Of a stretch of DNA of 47,524 nt, positions 13,189 to 22,151 are shown piece by piece. Source of the DNA: an uncultured Eubacteriales bacterium (GTDB lineage: Bacteria > Bacillota > Clostridia > Oscillospirales > Acutalibacteraceae). The notes beneath the pieces are model-generated. The model did not search any database and was not told where the DNA came from. It saw nothing but the letters and a program-made list of their open reading frames with translations. Location: contig UQEY01000010.1 of the NCBI GenBank assembly GCA_900540235.1, positions 1-47,524 of the forward strand, written 5' to 3'. Positions within the stretch are counted from its first letter, which is position 1. The number at the start of each line of letters is the position of its first letter. Position numbers and translations under genes: made by a program.

Positions 13189-14964
13189 ATGGCAAATTTG
13201 AATAAAACTTACGGTAAGGTCGCTGACGGAAAACGGAATTCCAAAAAGCGATATGTAACTTATCGTAAGACTAATAAAAGAAAGGCTCAAATACCGCCGC
13301 AGGCAAAAGAGTCTGTTAAAATTGCGTTTTTGGGCGGAATTAACGAAATAGGAAAGAATATGACCCTTTATGAATATAAAAACGATATGTTTATTGTTGA
13401 CTGCGGTCTTGCTTTTCCTGATTCGGAATTACCGGGTGTTGACCTTGTTATACCCGATTTTTCTTATATTGAAAAAAATGCGGATAAAATTAAAGGTGTA
13501 ATTATTACCCACGGTCACGAGGACCATATCGGCGGTCTTGCATATTTACTTAAAAAGGTTAATATACCTATTTATGCAACAAAACTTACAATCGGTCTTA
13601 TTAAGGGCAAACTTGAAGAACACAGACTTCTTAATTCTGCAAAGCTTGTTGAAATCAAACCGAGAGATAATATTACGCTCGGTTCATTTAATATAGAGAT
13701 GATTCATGTTAATCATTCTATTCCTGACGCAGTAGGTCTTGCAATTCGTTGCCCTGCAGGTGTTATTATCCAAACCGGTGACTTTAAGATTGACACCACT
13801 CCCGTTGACGGCGATATGATTGATTTAAGCCGTTTTGCAGAATATGGCAGAAAGGGTGTTTTGGCTCTTCTTTCAGACTCCACAAATGCCGAGCGTCCGG
13901 GTTATACACCGAGTGAAAAATCAGTCGGTGACAGCTTTGAAAACCTTTTCAGAAAAGCTAATAAAAAGAGAATTGTTGTTGCAACATTTGCATCTAATAT
14001 TCACAGAGTTCAGCAAATTATTGATGTTGCTGCCGCCCGTCACCGTAAGGTTGCCGTAGTTGGCAGAAGCCTTGAAAACCTTGTTAAAGTCGGAAGTGAA
14101 CTCGGATATCTCAATATTCCTCAAGGTATTCTTATTGATATTAACACAATTAAAAATTATTCCGACGACCAGCTTGTTATTATTACAACCGGTTCGCAGG
14201 GTGAACCTATGTCAGCGCTTACAAAAATTGCTTTCGGTGCGCATACAAAGGTTACTCTTTCGCCAAATGACTATGTAATTATCTCGGCTACTCCGATTCC
14301 GGGCAATGAAAAAATGGTTGGCAATGTAGTTAACGAACTTATGCGCCACGGAGTAGAAGTTATTTATGAAAAAATGTATGATGTCCATGTTTCGGGTCAC
14401 GCTTGCCAGGAAGAACTTAAACTTATGATAGGTCTTGTTAAACCTAAATATTTTATTCCTGTTCACGGCGAGCAAAAGCATCTTCAAAAGCACGCTAAAC
14501 TTGGCGAAGCTATGGGTATTGATAAAAAGAATATTTATATCGCAAGTATTGGTGAAAAAATCGAACTTAGTGAAGATAAAATTAAACTTGTTGAAAATGT
14601 TCCGTCGGGTGAAGTTTATGTTGACGGTATCGGTGTAGGCGATGTTGGTAATATTGTTCTTAATGACAGAAAGCATCTTTCTATGGACGGTATTATTATT
14701 GTTGTTGCTACTATTGACAGTTCAACAGGTCAGGTTGTAAGCGGTCCTGATTTAGTTTCAAGAGGTTTCGTTTATGTTAGAGAAAATGAAGCCTTAATGA
14801 ACAGTGCGAGAGATTTAGCTTGCAGAGTTATTGACGAAAATTATAATGTCAAATTCCATGATTGGAATGCAGTAAAATCATCACTTAGGGATGAACTTTC
14901 ACGCCTTATGTATGAAAGGACAAAGCGCAGACCTATGATTTTACCTATTTTAATGGAAATATAA
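13189..14964 (+). CDS. rnj: Ribonuclease J
   Basis: A 591-residue metallo-beta-lactamase/beta-CASP ribonuclease with 5'-3' exonuclease and endonuclease activity in mRNA decay and rRNA maturation. The zinc motif HGHEDHIGG (about 108-116), an aspartate in QTGDFKID, beta-CASP signatures (VVATFASNIHRVQQI, TTGSQGEPMSAL) and VHVSGHACQEELKLMI with HGEQKHL are present, along with the C-terminal RNase J domain. The first ~40 residues are a basic extension (KKRYVTYRKTNKRK) absent from B. subtilis J1 but common in Clostridia. ATG 13189 follows GGAGG (13173-13177), which itself lies inside an in-frame upstream TTG extension. It heads a plus-strand operon; in many relatives a DHH phosphoesterase gene stands before rplI, here it does not. 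Confidence 0.95.
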   Translation: MANLNKTYGKVADGKRNSKKRYVTYRKTNKRKAQIPPQAKESVKIAFLGGINEIGKNMTLYEYKNDMFIVDCGLAFPDSELPGVDLVIPDFSYIEKNADKIKGVIITHGHEDHIGGLAYLLKKVNIPIYATKLTIGLIKGKLEEHRLLNSAKLVEIKPRDNITLGSFNIEMIHVNHSIPDAVGLAIRCPAGVIIQTGDFKIDTTPVDGDMIDLSRFAEYGRKGVLALLSDSTNAERPGYTPSEKSVGDSFENLFRKANKKRIVVATFASNIHRVQQIIDVAAARHRKVAVVGRSLENLVKVGSELGYLNIPQGILIDINTIKNYSDDQLVIITTGSQGEPMSALTKIAFGAHTKVTLSPNDYVIISATPIPGNEKMVGNVVNELMRHGVEVIYEKMYDVHVSGHACQEELKLMIGLVKPKYFIPVHGEQKHLQKHAKLGEAMGIDKKNIYIASIGEKIELSEDKIKLVENVPSGEVYVDGIGVGDVGNIVLNDRKHLSMDGIIIVVATIDSSTGQVVSGPDLVSRGFVYVRENEALMNSARDLACRVIDENYNVKFHDWNAVKSSLRDELSRLMYERTKRRPMILPILMEI

Positions 14965-14977
14965 GGAGGATAAGAAT

Positions 14978-15421
14978 ATGAAAGTTATATTGAAGCAAGA
15001 TGTTAAGAGCCTTGGCAAAAAAGGCGATTTGGTTAACGCTTCCGACGGCTATGCAAGAAATTTCCTTTTTCCAAAGGGACTTGCAGTTGAAGCTAATTCA
15101 AGTGCAATGAATGATTTTAATAACAAAGAAGCTTCTAAAAAATTCCACAAAGCTGAAGAAATCAAAGCCGCTACAGCAGATGCAGAAAAGCTTGAGGGTA
15201 AAACATTTAAGCTTACCGCAAAAGCAGGAACTAACGGCAAAATTTTTGGTTCTGTAACTTCTAAGGATGTTTCAAAGAAAATTAAAGATGAACTCGGAAT
15301 TGATATAGATAAAAGAAAGATTGTTATGCCCGATGTTAAAGCATTCGGTACAGTTCAGGCTGAAATTAAAGTGTATCAGGGCATCAGTGCAAAGGTATTT
15401 ATTCAGGTATCGGAGGCTTAA
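14978..15421 (+). CDS. rplI: 50S ribosomal protein L9
   Basis: A 147-residue L9 with the N-terminal rRNA-binding signature MKVILKQDVKSLGKKGDLVNASDGYARNFLFPKG-type block (1-34), the long connecting helix (about 40-75) and the C-terminal domain ending VFIQVSEA. The length is typical. A GGAGG site precedes ATG 14978, 13 bp after rnj; dnaB begins 3 bp after its stop, the classic rplI-dnaB pairing. Confidence 0.97.
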   Translation: MKVILKQDVKSLGKKGDLVNASDGYARNFLFPKGLAVEANSSAMNDFNNKEASKKFHKAEEIKAATADAEKLEGKTFKLTAKAGTNGKIFGSVTSKDVSKKIKDELGIDIDKRKIVMPDVKAFGTVQAEIKVYQGISAKVFIQVSEA

Positions 15422-15424
15422 TTT

Positions 15425-16795
15425 ATGGCTGATACATTAAATGTTGCAAGTGGGGTTAATATGCCGTTTAACCTTGAAGCGGAGCAATCTGTTTTAGGTT
15501 CGATATTAATTAAGCCTGAGTGTATCGAGGAAGTTCTTGAGCATATAAATGCAGATTCTTTCTACCTTCCTCAGCATAATGCAATATTCAGCAGTATGAT
15601 GCTGATGTATACTAATTCTAAGGCTATTGACCCGGTTATAATTGCCGATGCACTCGCAAAGGACGGCAAATATGACGAAGCAGGCGGCAGAGATTATCTT
15701 TTGCAGCTTGCGCAGAGCGTTCCGTCAACAGCCAATGTTGAATATTATGCAAAAATTGTTAAAGAGCAATATTATCTTCGTCAGCTTATATCCCTTTCAA
15801 CTAAGATTATTGAAGATGCCACAAGCGGTGAAGCAGACGCTAAAAGCATACTTGAAAATGCAGAGCAGAGTATTTACAATATCCGTCAAGGCAGGGAGTC
15901 TAACGGTCCTGCCAAAGTAAGCGAAGTTATTGTAAATGATGTGTATACAAAACTTGCTCAAATTACCGGCGAAGATAAAGAAAAATATAAGGGTATTCCG
16001 TCAGGTTTCGGTATGCTTGATAAAATGCTCACGGGTCTTAATAAGGGTAATCTTATTCTTATCGGTGCCCGTCCTGCTATGGGTAAAACAAGTTTTGCGC
16101 TCAACCTTGCTCAAAATATTACTATGGGCGCTAGGAAAAAGTGCATCGTTTTCAGTCTCGAAATGCAGAAAACTGAGCTTGCCGAAAGGCTTTTATCATC
16201 TCAGGCAGGTGTAGAATCACAAAAGCTTAAAACGGGTGAGCTTACCGATTCCGAATGGGTAAGGCTTGGCAATGCTGCCGCAGATTATAACGATATAGAA
16301 CTTTATCTTGATGATACTTCTGCAATTACCGTTCCTGAAATTAAGTCGAGAGTAAGAAGAATGAGAAATGTTGATTGTATTATTATCGACTACTTGGGTC
16401 TTATTTCTTCTGCTACTAAAAAAGAAAACAGAGTTCAGGAAGTTTCCGAAATTACAAGAAGCTTAAAAATGATGGCTAAAGACCTGAATATCCCTGTTAT
16501 ATGTTGTGCTCAGCTTTCCAGAGGTACTGAGGGTCACGGCAAAAACCATAAGCCTCAGCTTGCAGACTTGCGTGAATCGGGTTCTATCGAGCAGGATGCC
16601 GATATCGTTCTTTTCCTTTACCGTGAGGCTTATTACAGCACAGAGGTCGATGAGGATAAGCAAGACCAAATTGACGCTAATAAAACTGAACTTATTGTTG
16701 CCAAAAACCGTCACGGTGCTACCGGTTCTATCGAGTTGACATTCGATAAAGAATATACTCGTTTCAGAGCTGTGGACAAATCAAATTATGAATAA
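15425..16795 (+). CDS. dnaB: Replicative DNA helicase DnaB
   Basis: A 456-residue replicative helicase (B. subtilis DnaC equivalent). It has the N-terminal primase-interacting domain (NLEAEQSVLGSILI, about 15-120), a linker, and the RecA-like motor with Walker A GARPAMGKT (214-222), Walker B region CIIIDYLGLIS, and the DnaB motif QLSRGTEG/DLRESGSIEQDADIV. It unwinds DNA ahead of the fork as a hexamer. The ribosome binding site GGAGG is inside the end of rplI, so the two are co-translated, and the 3' end overlaps tilS by 8 bp. No intein or insertion is present. Confidence 0.97.
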   Translation: MADTLNVASGVNMPFNLEAEQSVLGSILIKPECIEEVLEHINADSFYLPQHNAIFSSMMLMYTNSKAIDPVIIADALAKDGKYDEAGGRDYLLQLAQSVPSTANVEYYAKIVKEQYYLRQLISLSTKIIEDATSGEADAKSILENAEQSIYNIRQGRESNGPAKVSEVIVNDVYTKLAQITGEDKEKYKGIPSGFGMLDKMLTGLNKGNLILIGARPAMGKTSFALNLAQNITMGARKKCIVFSLEMQKTELAERLLSSQAGVESQKLKTGELTDSEWVRLGNAAADYNDIELYLDDTSAITVPEIKSRVRRMRNVDCIIIDYLGLISSATKKENRVQEVSEITRSLKMMAKDLNIPVICCAQLSRGTEGHGKNHKPQLADLRESGSIEQDADIVLFLYREAYYSTEVDEDKQDQIDANKTELIVAKNRHGATGSIELTFDKEYTRFRAVDKSNYE

Positions 16796-18065
16796 TCAAG
16801 CAATAAAAACAGTAGAAAAATATAATATGTTGTCAAATGGCGACAGGGTACTAGTCGCTGTTTCCGGCGGCGCAGATTCAATGGCTTTGCTTTGCTTCTT
16901 GCTGAGTGTTAAGGATAAATATTCGCTTGATATTTGCGTGGCTCATATTGAACACGGTATTCGCAGTAATGAATCTAAAGCTGACGCTGAGTTTGTTAAG
17001 AATTTTTGCAATAAAAACAATTTAAAATTTTACCTTAAAACTATTGATGCCCCTAAACTTGCAAAAAAATTTGGAAAAGGTGTTGAAGAAGTTTCAAGAG
17101 AAGAAAGATATAAATTTTTTGACACGATTGAGTGTGATAAAATTGCAACGGCGCATAATCTTACGGATAATATTGAAACTCTTATTTTCAGGCTTGCGAG
17201 AGGAACAGGCTTAAAAGGCGCTTGTTCCATTCCGCCGGTAAGGGGTAAAATAATTCGGCCTTTGATTGAGATATCATCGGCGGATATTCGTACTTATTGC
17301 AAACAAAATAATATTGAATACAGAATCGACAGTACAAATTTTGACGATACTTATTCAAGAAATCTTATCAGGCTTAATATTTTGCCGCTTTTTGAAAAGC
17401 TTAACAGCGATTATCAAAATAATATTACAAACTTTATTTCAAGTATTAATAAAGACAATAGCTTTATCGAAAATCAAGTATTAAGTGTTTATGACGGTGT
17501 TGTTACAGATTCCGGTATCGATATTTTAAAAATAATTAATTTTGATGAAGCTGTAAGAAAAAGAATTATTAAACTTTATTTTGAAAAAAACGGTGTTAAA
17601 ATCGATTGTTTTCACTTAAACGAAATTGAAAAACTTCTCTATTCAAGCGGTAAAGTTCAACTTCTCGGTGACAATTTTGCGGTTAGTGCAAAGGGCAAAT
17701 TAAGGCTTGCGAACTTGAAAAAATGCACTGATTGCGGCGAATTCGTAACCGAAATTTTAAATATTAATGAATTTAAAGCCAAAAATATTGATTTTTATTG
17801 TGACTGTGATAAAATTATCGGCAGTGTAACTGTCAGAAAAAGGAAAGCAGGCGACACGGTTAAGCCTTCGGGCAGGGGTGTTACAAAAACACTGAAAAAG
17901 TTATTTAACGAAACTGCTTTTCCCATTGAAAAAAGAGATGATGCCATTATTGTTTGTGATGATGACGGCATTATAGGCGTTATCGGTATTTGTGCCGATG
18001 AACGGGTTAAAGTTGACAAAGGCACTAAAAGAGTTTACTCTATCAAACTTCCTTCGGAGGATTAA
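16788..18065 (+). CDS. tilS: tRNA(Ile)-lysidine synthase
   Basis: A 425-residue N-type ATP pyrophosphatase that attaches lysine to C34 of tRNA-Ile(CAU), changing it to read AUA. The PP-loop SGGADS is at 26-31, with HIEHGIRSNES (binding loop) and AHNLTDNIETLIFRLARGTG following; the substrate-binding and C-terminal TilS domains (RKRKAGDTVKPSGRGVTKTLKKLF) are recognisable. It overlaps dnaB by 8 bp and is followed by ftsH after 3 bp. In many Firmicutes hpt lies between tilS and ftsH; it is absent here. Confidence 0.95.
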   Translation: MNNQAIKTVEKYNMLSNGDRVLVAVSGGADSMALLCFLLSVKDKYSLDICVAHIEHGIRSNESKADAEFVKNFCNKNNLKFYLKTIDAPKLAKKFGKGVEEVSREERYKFFDTIECDKIATAHNLTDNIETLIFRLARGTGLKGACSIPPVRGKIIRPLIEISSADIRTYCKQNNIEYRIDSTNFDDTYSRNLIRLNILPLFEKLNSDYQNNITNFISSINKDNSFIENQVLSVYDGVVTDSGIDILKIINFDEAVRKRIIKLYFEKNGVKIDCFHLNEIEKLLYSSGKVQLLGDNFAVSAKGKLRLANLKKCTDCGEFVTEILNINEFKAKNIDFYCDCDKIIGSVTVRKRKAGDTVKPSGRGVTKTLKKLFNETAFPIEKRDDAIIVCDDDGIIGVIGICADERVKVDKGTKRVYSIKLPSED

Positions 18066-18068
18066 TTA

Positions 18069-20039
18069 ATGAATAATATGTCAAAAAATTGGAAATCAAT
18101 ACTTGTTTATATTTTGATTCCTGTTTTGCTTATCGGTGCGGTAGTTTTCTTCGCAAATCAGCAAACTTCAACAGATTTAAAATATTCTCAGGTCGTTTCT
18201 ATGTTTAAAAACGGTGAAGTTTCCGAATTCAGTCTTGACCTTTCAAGCGGCAATCTTGTTTATAAAACTTTTGCAAAGCCAAAGGAAGAAAAGAACTACT
18301 CGGTGCCGAGTGTTGCTTATTTTCTTGACGACATTAGGGATGATGTTAAAGAATATAACGAAAAGCATCCTGATAAGCCGATTGTTTATGACTACAAAGC
18401 AGGCACTTCAAATACTTGGATAGTAAGTATGCTGCCGTCGCTTCTTATGTTTATCGTTCTTATCGGCCTTGGCATTTATGCGTTTAGAAAAATGAGCGGA
18501 GCAATGTCAAACGAAACTAACCGAACACTCGGTTTCGGCAAGATAAAGACCAAAACACTTGTTGAAGATGAAAAGCGCAAAACTACATTTAATGATGTTG
18601 CAGGCTGTGACGAGGAAAAAGCAGAACTTGAAGAACTTGTTGAATTCCTTAAAAATCCGCAGAGTTTTACCGACCTCGGTGCAAGAATCCCGAGAGGTGT
18701 ACTTCTTGTAGGCCCTCCGGGTACAGGTAAAACCCTTCTTGCAAGAGCAGTTGCAGGTGAAGCCGGCGCTCCGTTTCTTTCAATTTCCGGCTCGGACTTT
18801 GTTGAAATGTATGTAGGTGTCGGTGCTTCAAGAGTAAGAGATTTATTTGAGCAGGCTAAGAAAAAAGCACCTGCCATCGTATTTATTGATGAAATTGATG
18901 CCGTAGGCCGTCACAGAGGCGCAGGTACCGGCGGCGGTAATGATGAAAGAGAACAAACACTTAACCAGCTCCTTGTTGAAATGGACGGTTTCGGTACAAA
19001 CAGCGGTATTATTGTTATTGCAGCTACTAACAGACCCGATGTTCTTGACCCTGCTCTTTTAAGACCGGGCAGATTTGACAGGCAGATTACAGTCAACAGA
19101 CCCGATGCAAAGGGCAGAGAAGATATACTCAAAGTTCATTCTCGCAATAAACCTCTCGGACCTGATGTTGACCTTAAAGAGGTTGCAAAGGATACAATTG
19201 GCTTTACCGGTGCTGACCTTGAAAACCTTTTGAACGAAGCTGCTCTTCTTGCGGTAAGGCGTAAGAAAAAAGCTCTTACTATGGAAGAAATCAGTGACGC
19301 TACTTCAAGAGTTGAAATGGGTACTGAAAAGAAATCGCACAAATACAGTGAAAAGGCTAAAAAGCTTACAGCTTATCATGAAGCCGGTCATGCCGTGTCT
19401 TCATATTATATTGAAGGTCACGACCCGGTTAAGGAAATTTCAATTATTCCTCGTGGTATGGGTGCGGGCGGCTACACTTGGTATACACCGCAGGAAGAAA
19501 ATTATAATTCAAAGGCAGATATGCTTAATGATTTAATTTCACTTCTCGGCGGTCGTGTTGCCGAAGCACTTTCTCTCAACGACATTTCAACCGGTGCTTC
19601 TAATGACCTTCAGCGTGCTACTTCAATTTGCCGTGATATGGTTTCTAAGTATGGTATGAGTGACGAACTCGGTCCTGTTGTTTACAGCGACGATAATAAC
19701 GAAGTATTCCTTGGTAAAGATTACGGTCATGTTAATAATTACAGTGAGGCAACTTCGGCTAAGATTGACGCTCAGATTGAAAAGATGATGCGCACAGCTT
19801 ATGCTCAAACCGAAGATATTCTTAAAACTCATTATGATAAGCTTGAACTTGTTGCCGAGACTCTTATTAAAGATGAAAAAATCACCGGTGACGAGTTTAA
19901 ACAACTTATGGAAAACGGTTTCATTAAAGAAGAAAAGATTGAGGAAGAAAAAAGCGAAACTTCTGAAAATCAAGCAGTTGAAACCGAGCAAAATGAAACA
20001 ACTGAAGTTGATGAAAACAACTTTGCAGATAACGAATAA
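18069..20039 (+). CDS. ftsH: ATP-dependent zinc metalloprotease FtsH
   Basis: A 656-residue membrane AAA+ protease that removes damaged membrane proteins and unstable regulators. TM1 is about 11-29, the extracytoplasmic loop 30-117, and TM2 118-138. The AAA module has Walker A GPPGTGKT (215-222), Walker B VFIDEID (271-277) and the second region of homology (AATNRPDVLDPALLRPGRFD). The zinc motif HEAGH is at 437-441. The C-terminus is an acidic Glu-rich tail (about 625-656). Its ribosome binding site GGAGG sits in the last codons of tilS. It closes the rnj operon, as a terminator follows. Confidence 0.97.
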   Translation: MNNMSKNWKSILVYILIPVLLIGAVVFFANQQTSTDLKYSQVVSMFKNGEVSEFSLDLSSGNLVYKTFAKPKEEKNYSVPSVAYFLDDIRDDVKEYNEKHPDKPIVYDYKAGTSNTWIVSMLPSLLMFIVLIGLGIYAFRKMSGAMSNETNRTLGFGKIKTKTLVEDEKRKTTFNDVAGCDEEKAELEELVEFLKNPQSFTDLGARIPRGVLLVGPPGTGKTLLARAVAGEAGAPFLSISGSDFVEMYVGVGASRVRDLFEQAKKKAPAIVFIDEIDAVGRHRGAGTGGGNDEREQTLNQLLVEMDGFGTNSGIIVIAATNRPDVLDPALLRPGRFDRQITVNRPDAKGREDILKVHSRNKPLGPDVDLKEVAKDTIGFTGADLENLLNEAALLAVRRKKKALTMEEISDATSRVEMGTEKKSHKYSEKAKKLTAYHEAGHAVSSYYIEGHDPVKEISIIPRGMGAGGYTWYTPQEENYNSKADMLNDLISLLGGRVAEALSLNDISTGASNDLQRATSICRDMVSKYGMSDELGPVVYSDDNNEVFLGKDYGHVNNYSEATSAKIDAQIEKMMRTAYAQTEDILKTHYDKLELVAETLIKDEKITGDEFKQLMENGFIKEEKIEEEKSETSENQAVETEQNETTEVDENNFADNE

Positions 20040-20048
20040 TTTTGTAAA

Positions 20049-20083
20049 AAAGGGTGACAGTACAATTACTGCCACTCTTTTTT
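20049..20083 (+). terminator. Terminator of the rnj-ftsH operon
   Basis: Arms 20049-20061 and 20068-20080 pair at 11 of 13 positions, with A residues upstream and six T residues at the right edge. Confidence 0.75.
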
Positions 20084-20091
20084 ACTGATTC

Positions 20092-20121
20092 TTGACTTTT
20101 CTACAAGATATAGTATATAAT
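20092..20121 (+). promoter_or_regulatory. Promoter of the topoisomerase pair
   Basis: TTGACT (20092-20097), 18 bases, TATAAT (20116-20121). Confidence 0.7.
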
Positions 20122-20157
20122 ATTGTAGATTTTGAACTTCGACTTGGAGGGATAGTA

Positions 20158-22137
20158 TTGGCAAAAAAACAAGAATACGGTAACGATAGTATTAAATCGT
20201 TAAAGGGTGCTGACAGGGTTAGGTTAAGACCGGCTGTTATTTTCGGTTCTGACGGTCTTGAAGGTTGCGAACATTCGATTTTTGAGATTATGTCTAACTC
20301 AATCGATGAAGCAAGAGAGGGTTACGGTAACAAAATTTGCGTTACCCGTTTTCTCGACGGTTCGGTTGAGGTTCAGGACTTCGGTCGTGGTATTCCTGTA
20401 GATTACAATAAAAATGAAGATAAATATAACTGGGAGCTTCTTTTCTGCGAAATGTACGCAGGCGGTAAGTATGATAACGGCAGTGATAATTATGAGTTTT
20501 CACTCGGTTTGAACGGTCTTGGCTTGTGTGCTACCCAGTATGCTTCGGAATATATGGACGCTGAAATTCACACTGATGGATATAAATATACACTTCACTT
20601 TGAAAAAGGCGAAAATGTCGGCGGACTCCATAAAGAAAAGTATGATAAAAAAGATACAGGAACACGCATTAAATGGAAGCCTGATTTGGAAGTATTTACC
20701 GATATTAATATACCTCTTGAATATTTTCAGGAAACTATTAAAAGGCAGGCTATTGTTAATGACGGCGTTAAGTTTGTCTTAAAAGACCAAACAAGTGCAT
20801 CTAAGTTTGAAACATATGAATATTGCTATAACGATGGCATTATGGACTATGTTAAGGAAATTGCAGGTAACGACGCTTTCACAACTCCGCAATATTGGGA
20901 ATGCGAAAGAAAAGGTAAGGATAGGGAAGACTTGCCTGAATATAAATTAAAAATCAAAGCGGCTATCTGCTTTTCACTCAAAAAACAGCTTAAAGAATAC
21001 TTTCATAATTCAAGCTTTCTTGAACACGGCGGTGCACCTGAAAAAGCATTTAAAAGTGCATTTGTTAACCAAATTAACGCTTACCTTAAAGCGAATAACA
21101 AATATGCAAAAAATGACGGTCAAATTAATATTCAGGATGTTGAGGACTGTATTATATTTGTTGTTTCTTCGTTTTCAACCCAAACTTCTTATGAAAATCA
21201 AACCAAGAAGTCTATAACAAATAAATTTATTCAAGATGCTATGACTGATTTCTTCCGAAAGCAGCTTGAAGTATACTTTATTGAAAATAAAATGGACGCA
21301 GATAAGATTTGTAATCAGGTTCTTATCAATATGCGTGCAAGAGTTAAGGCTGAAAATACAAGAAAAACTCTTAAAACTTCTCTTCAATCAAAAATGGATA
21401 TGACAAACCGTATTCAAAAGTTTGTTGATTGTCGCTCAAAGGATGTTAACGAGAGAGAAGTGTTTATAGTAGAGGGCGACTCTGCTCTGGGTGCATGTAA
21501 GCAGGCAAGGGACGCTTCATTTCAAGCTATCATGCCGGTTCGAGGCAAAATATTGAACTGCTTAAAGTCTGACTATGACAAGATATTTAAGAGCGAAATT
21601 ATTACCGATTTAATTAAAGTCCTCGGCTGCGGTGTTGAAGTTAAAAGCAAAGCCGCAAAAGATTTATCATTATTTGATATGGATAATCTTCGTTGGTCAA
21701 AGATACTTATTTGTACCGATGCCGATGTTGACGGTTTTCATATTCGTACTCTTATTTTAACTATGATTTACAGGCTTATGCCTAAGATTATTGAGGCGGG
21801 TAAGGTCTATATTGCAGAATCTCCGCTTTATGAAGTGACTTGCAAAGACCAGACTTATTTTGCTTATAACGAAAAGGAAATGGACGAGATAAAAGCTGAA
21901 ATCGGCGACCAAAAGTATACCGTTCAGCGTTCAAAAGGTCTTGGTGAAAATGAAGCCGAAATGATGGCTTTGACCACTATGAATCCAAAAACAAGAAGAC
22001 TTATCAAAGTTACACCCGACGATGCTCAAAAAACATCTGAAATGTTTGATTTGCTTTTGGGTGATAATCTTGAGGGAAGAAAAGAATATATATCCGATTT
22101 CGGTCATCTTTATCTTGATGCCGCAGATGTAAGCTAA
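20158..22137 (+). CDS. Divergent type IIA topoisomerase B subunit (GyrB/ParE-like)
   Basis: A 659-residue ATPase/TOPRIM subunit. The GHKL ATPase region has FEIMSNSIDEAREGYG (Glu43, Asn47), FGRGIPVDY, AGGKYDNG and GLNGLGLCATQYAS. The TOPRIM part has IVEGDSALGACKQARD (Glu439) and TDADVDGFHIRTL (about 520-528), with the GyrB-type C-terminus RSKGLGENEAEMMALTTMNP. Each motif deviates from the ParE/GyrB norm (for example MSNS for VDNS, GDSALG for GDSAGG, LNGLGLC for LHGVGAS), so it belongs to a divergent branch. The TTG start at 20158 follows TTGGAGGG; the open frame upstream runs through the promoter. With the A subunit 14 bp downstream it forms a complete enzyme, most likely a topoisomerase IV-like decatenase. 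Confidence 0.85.
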   Translation: MAKKQEYGNDSIKSLKGADRVRLRPAVIFGSDGLEGCEHSIFEIMSNSIDEAREGYGNKICVTRFLDGSVEVQDFGRGIPVDYNKNEDKYNWELLFCEMYAGGKYDNGSDNYEFSLGLNGLGLCATQYASEYMDAEIHTDGYKYTLHFEKGENVGGLHKEKYDKKDTGTRIKWKPDLEVFTDINIPLEYFQETIKRQAIVNDGVKFVLKDQTSASKFETYEYCYNDGIMDYVKEIAGNDAFTTPQYWECERKGKDREDLPEYKLKIKAAICFSLKKQLKEYFHNSSFLEHGGAPEKAFKSAFVNQINAYLKANNKYAKNDGQINIQDVEDCIIFVVSSFSTQTSYENQTKKSITNKFIQDAMTDFFRKQLEVYFIENKMDADKICNQVLINMRARVKAENTRKTLKTSLQSKMDMTNRIQKFVDCRSKDVNEREVFIVEGDSALGACKQARDASFQAIMPVRGKILNCLKSDYDKIFKSEIITDLIKVLGCGVEVKSKAAKDLSLFDMDNLRWSKILICTDADVDGFHIRTLILTMIYRLMPKIIEAGKVYIAESPLYEVTCKDQTYFAYNEKEMDEIKAEIGDQKYTVQRSKGLGENEAEMMALTTMNPKTRRLIKVTPDDAQKTSEMFDLLLGDNLEGRKEYISDFGHLYLDAADVS

Positions 22138-22151
22138 GGAGGTAGATTGTC

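Noticed and set aside
14212..14676. Minus-strand 154-codon frame inside rnj
   Set aside because: It lies wholly within RNase J and shows no family features.
16788..18065. Possible missing hpt between tilS and ftsH as a deletion scar
   Set aside because: The 3-bp gap is clean with a normal ribosome binding site, so it looks like a stable gene order, not a recent loss.
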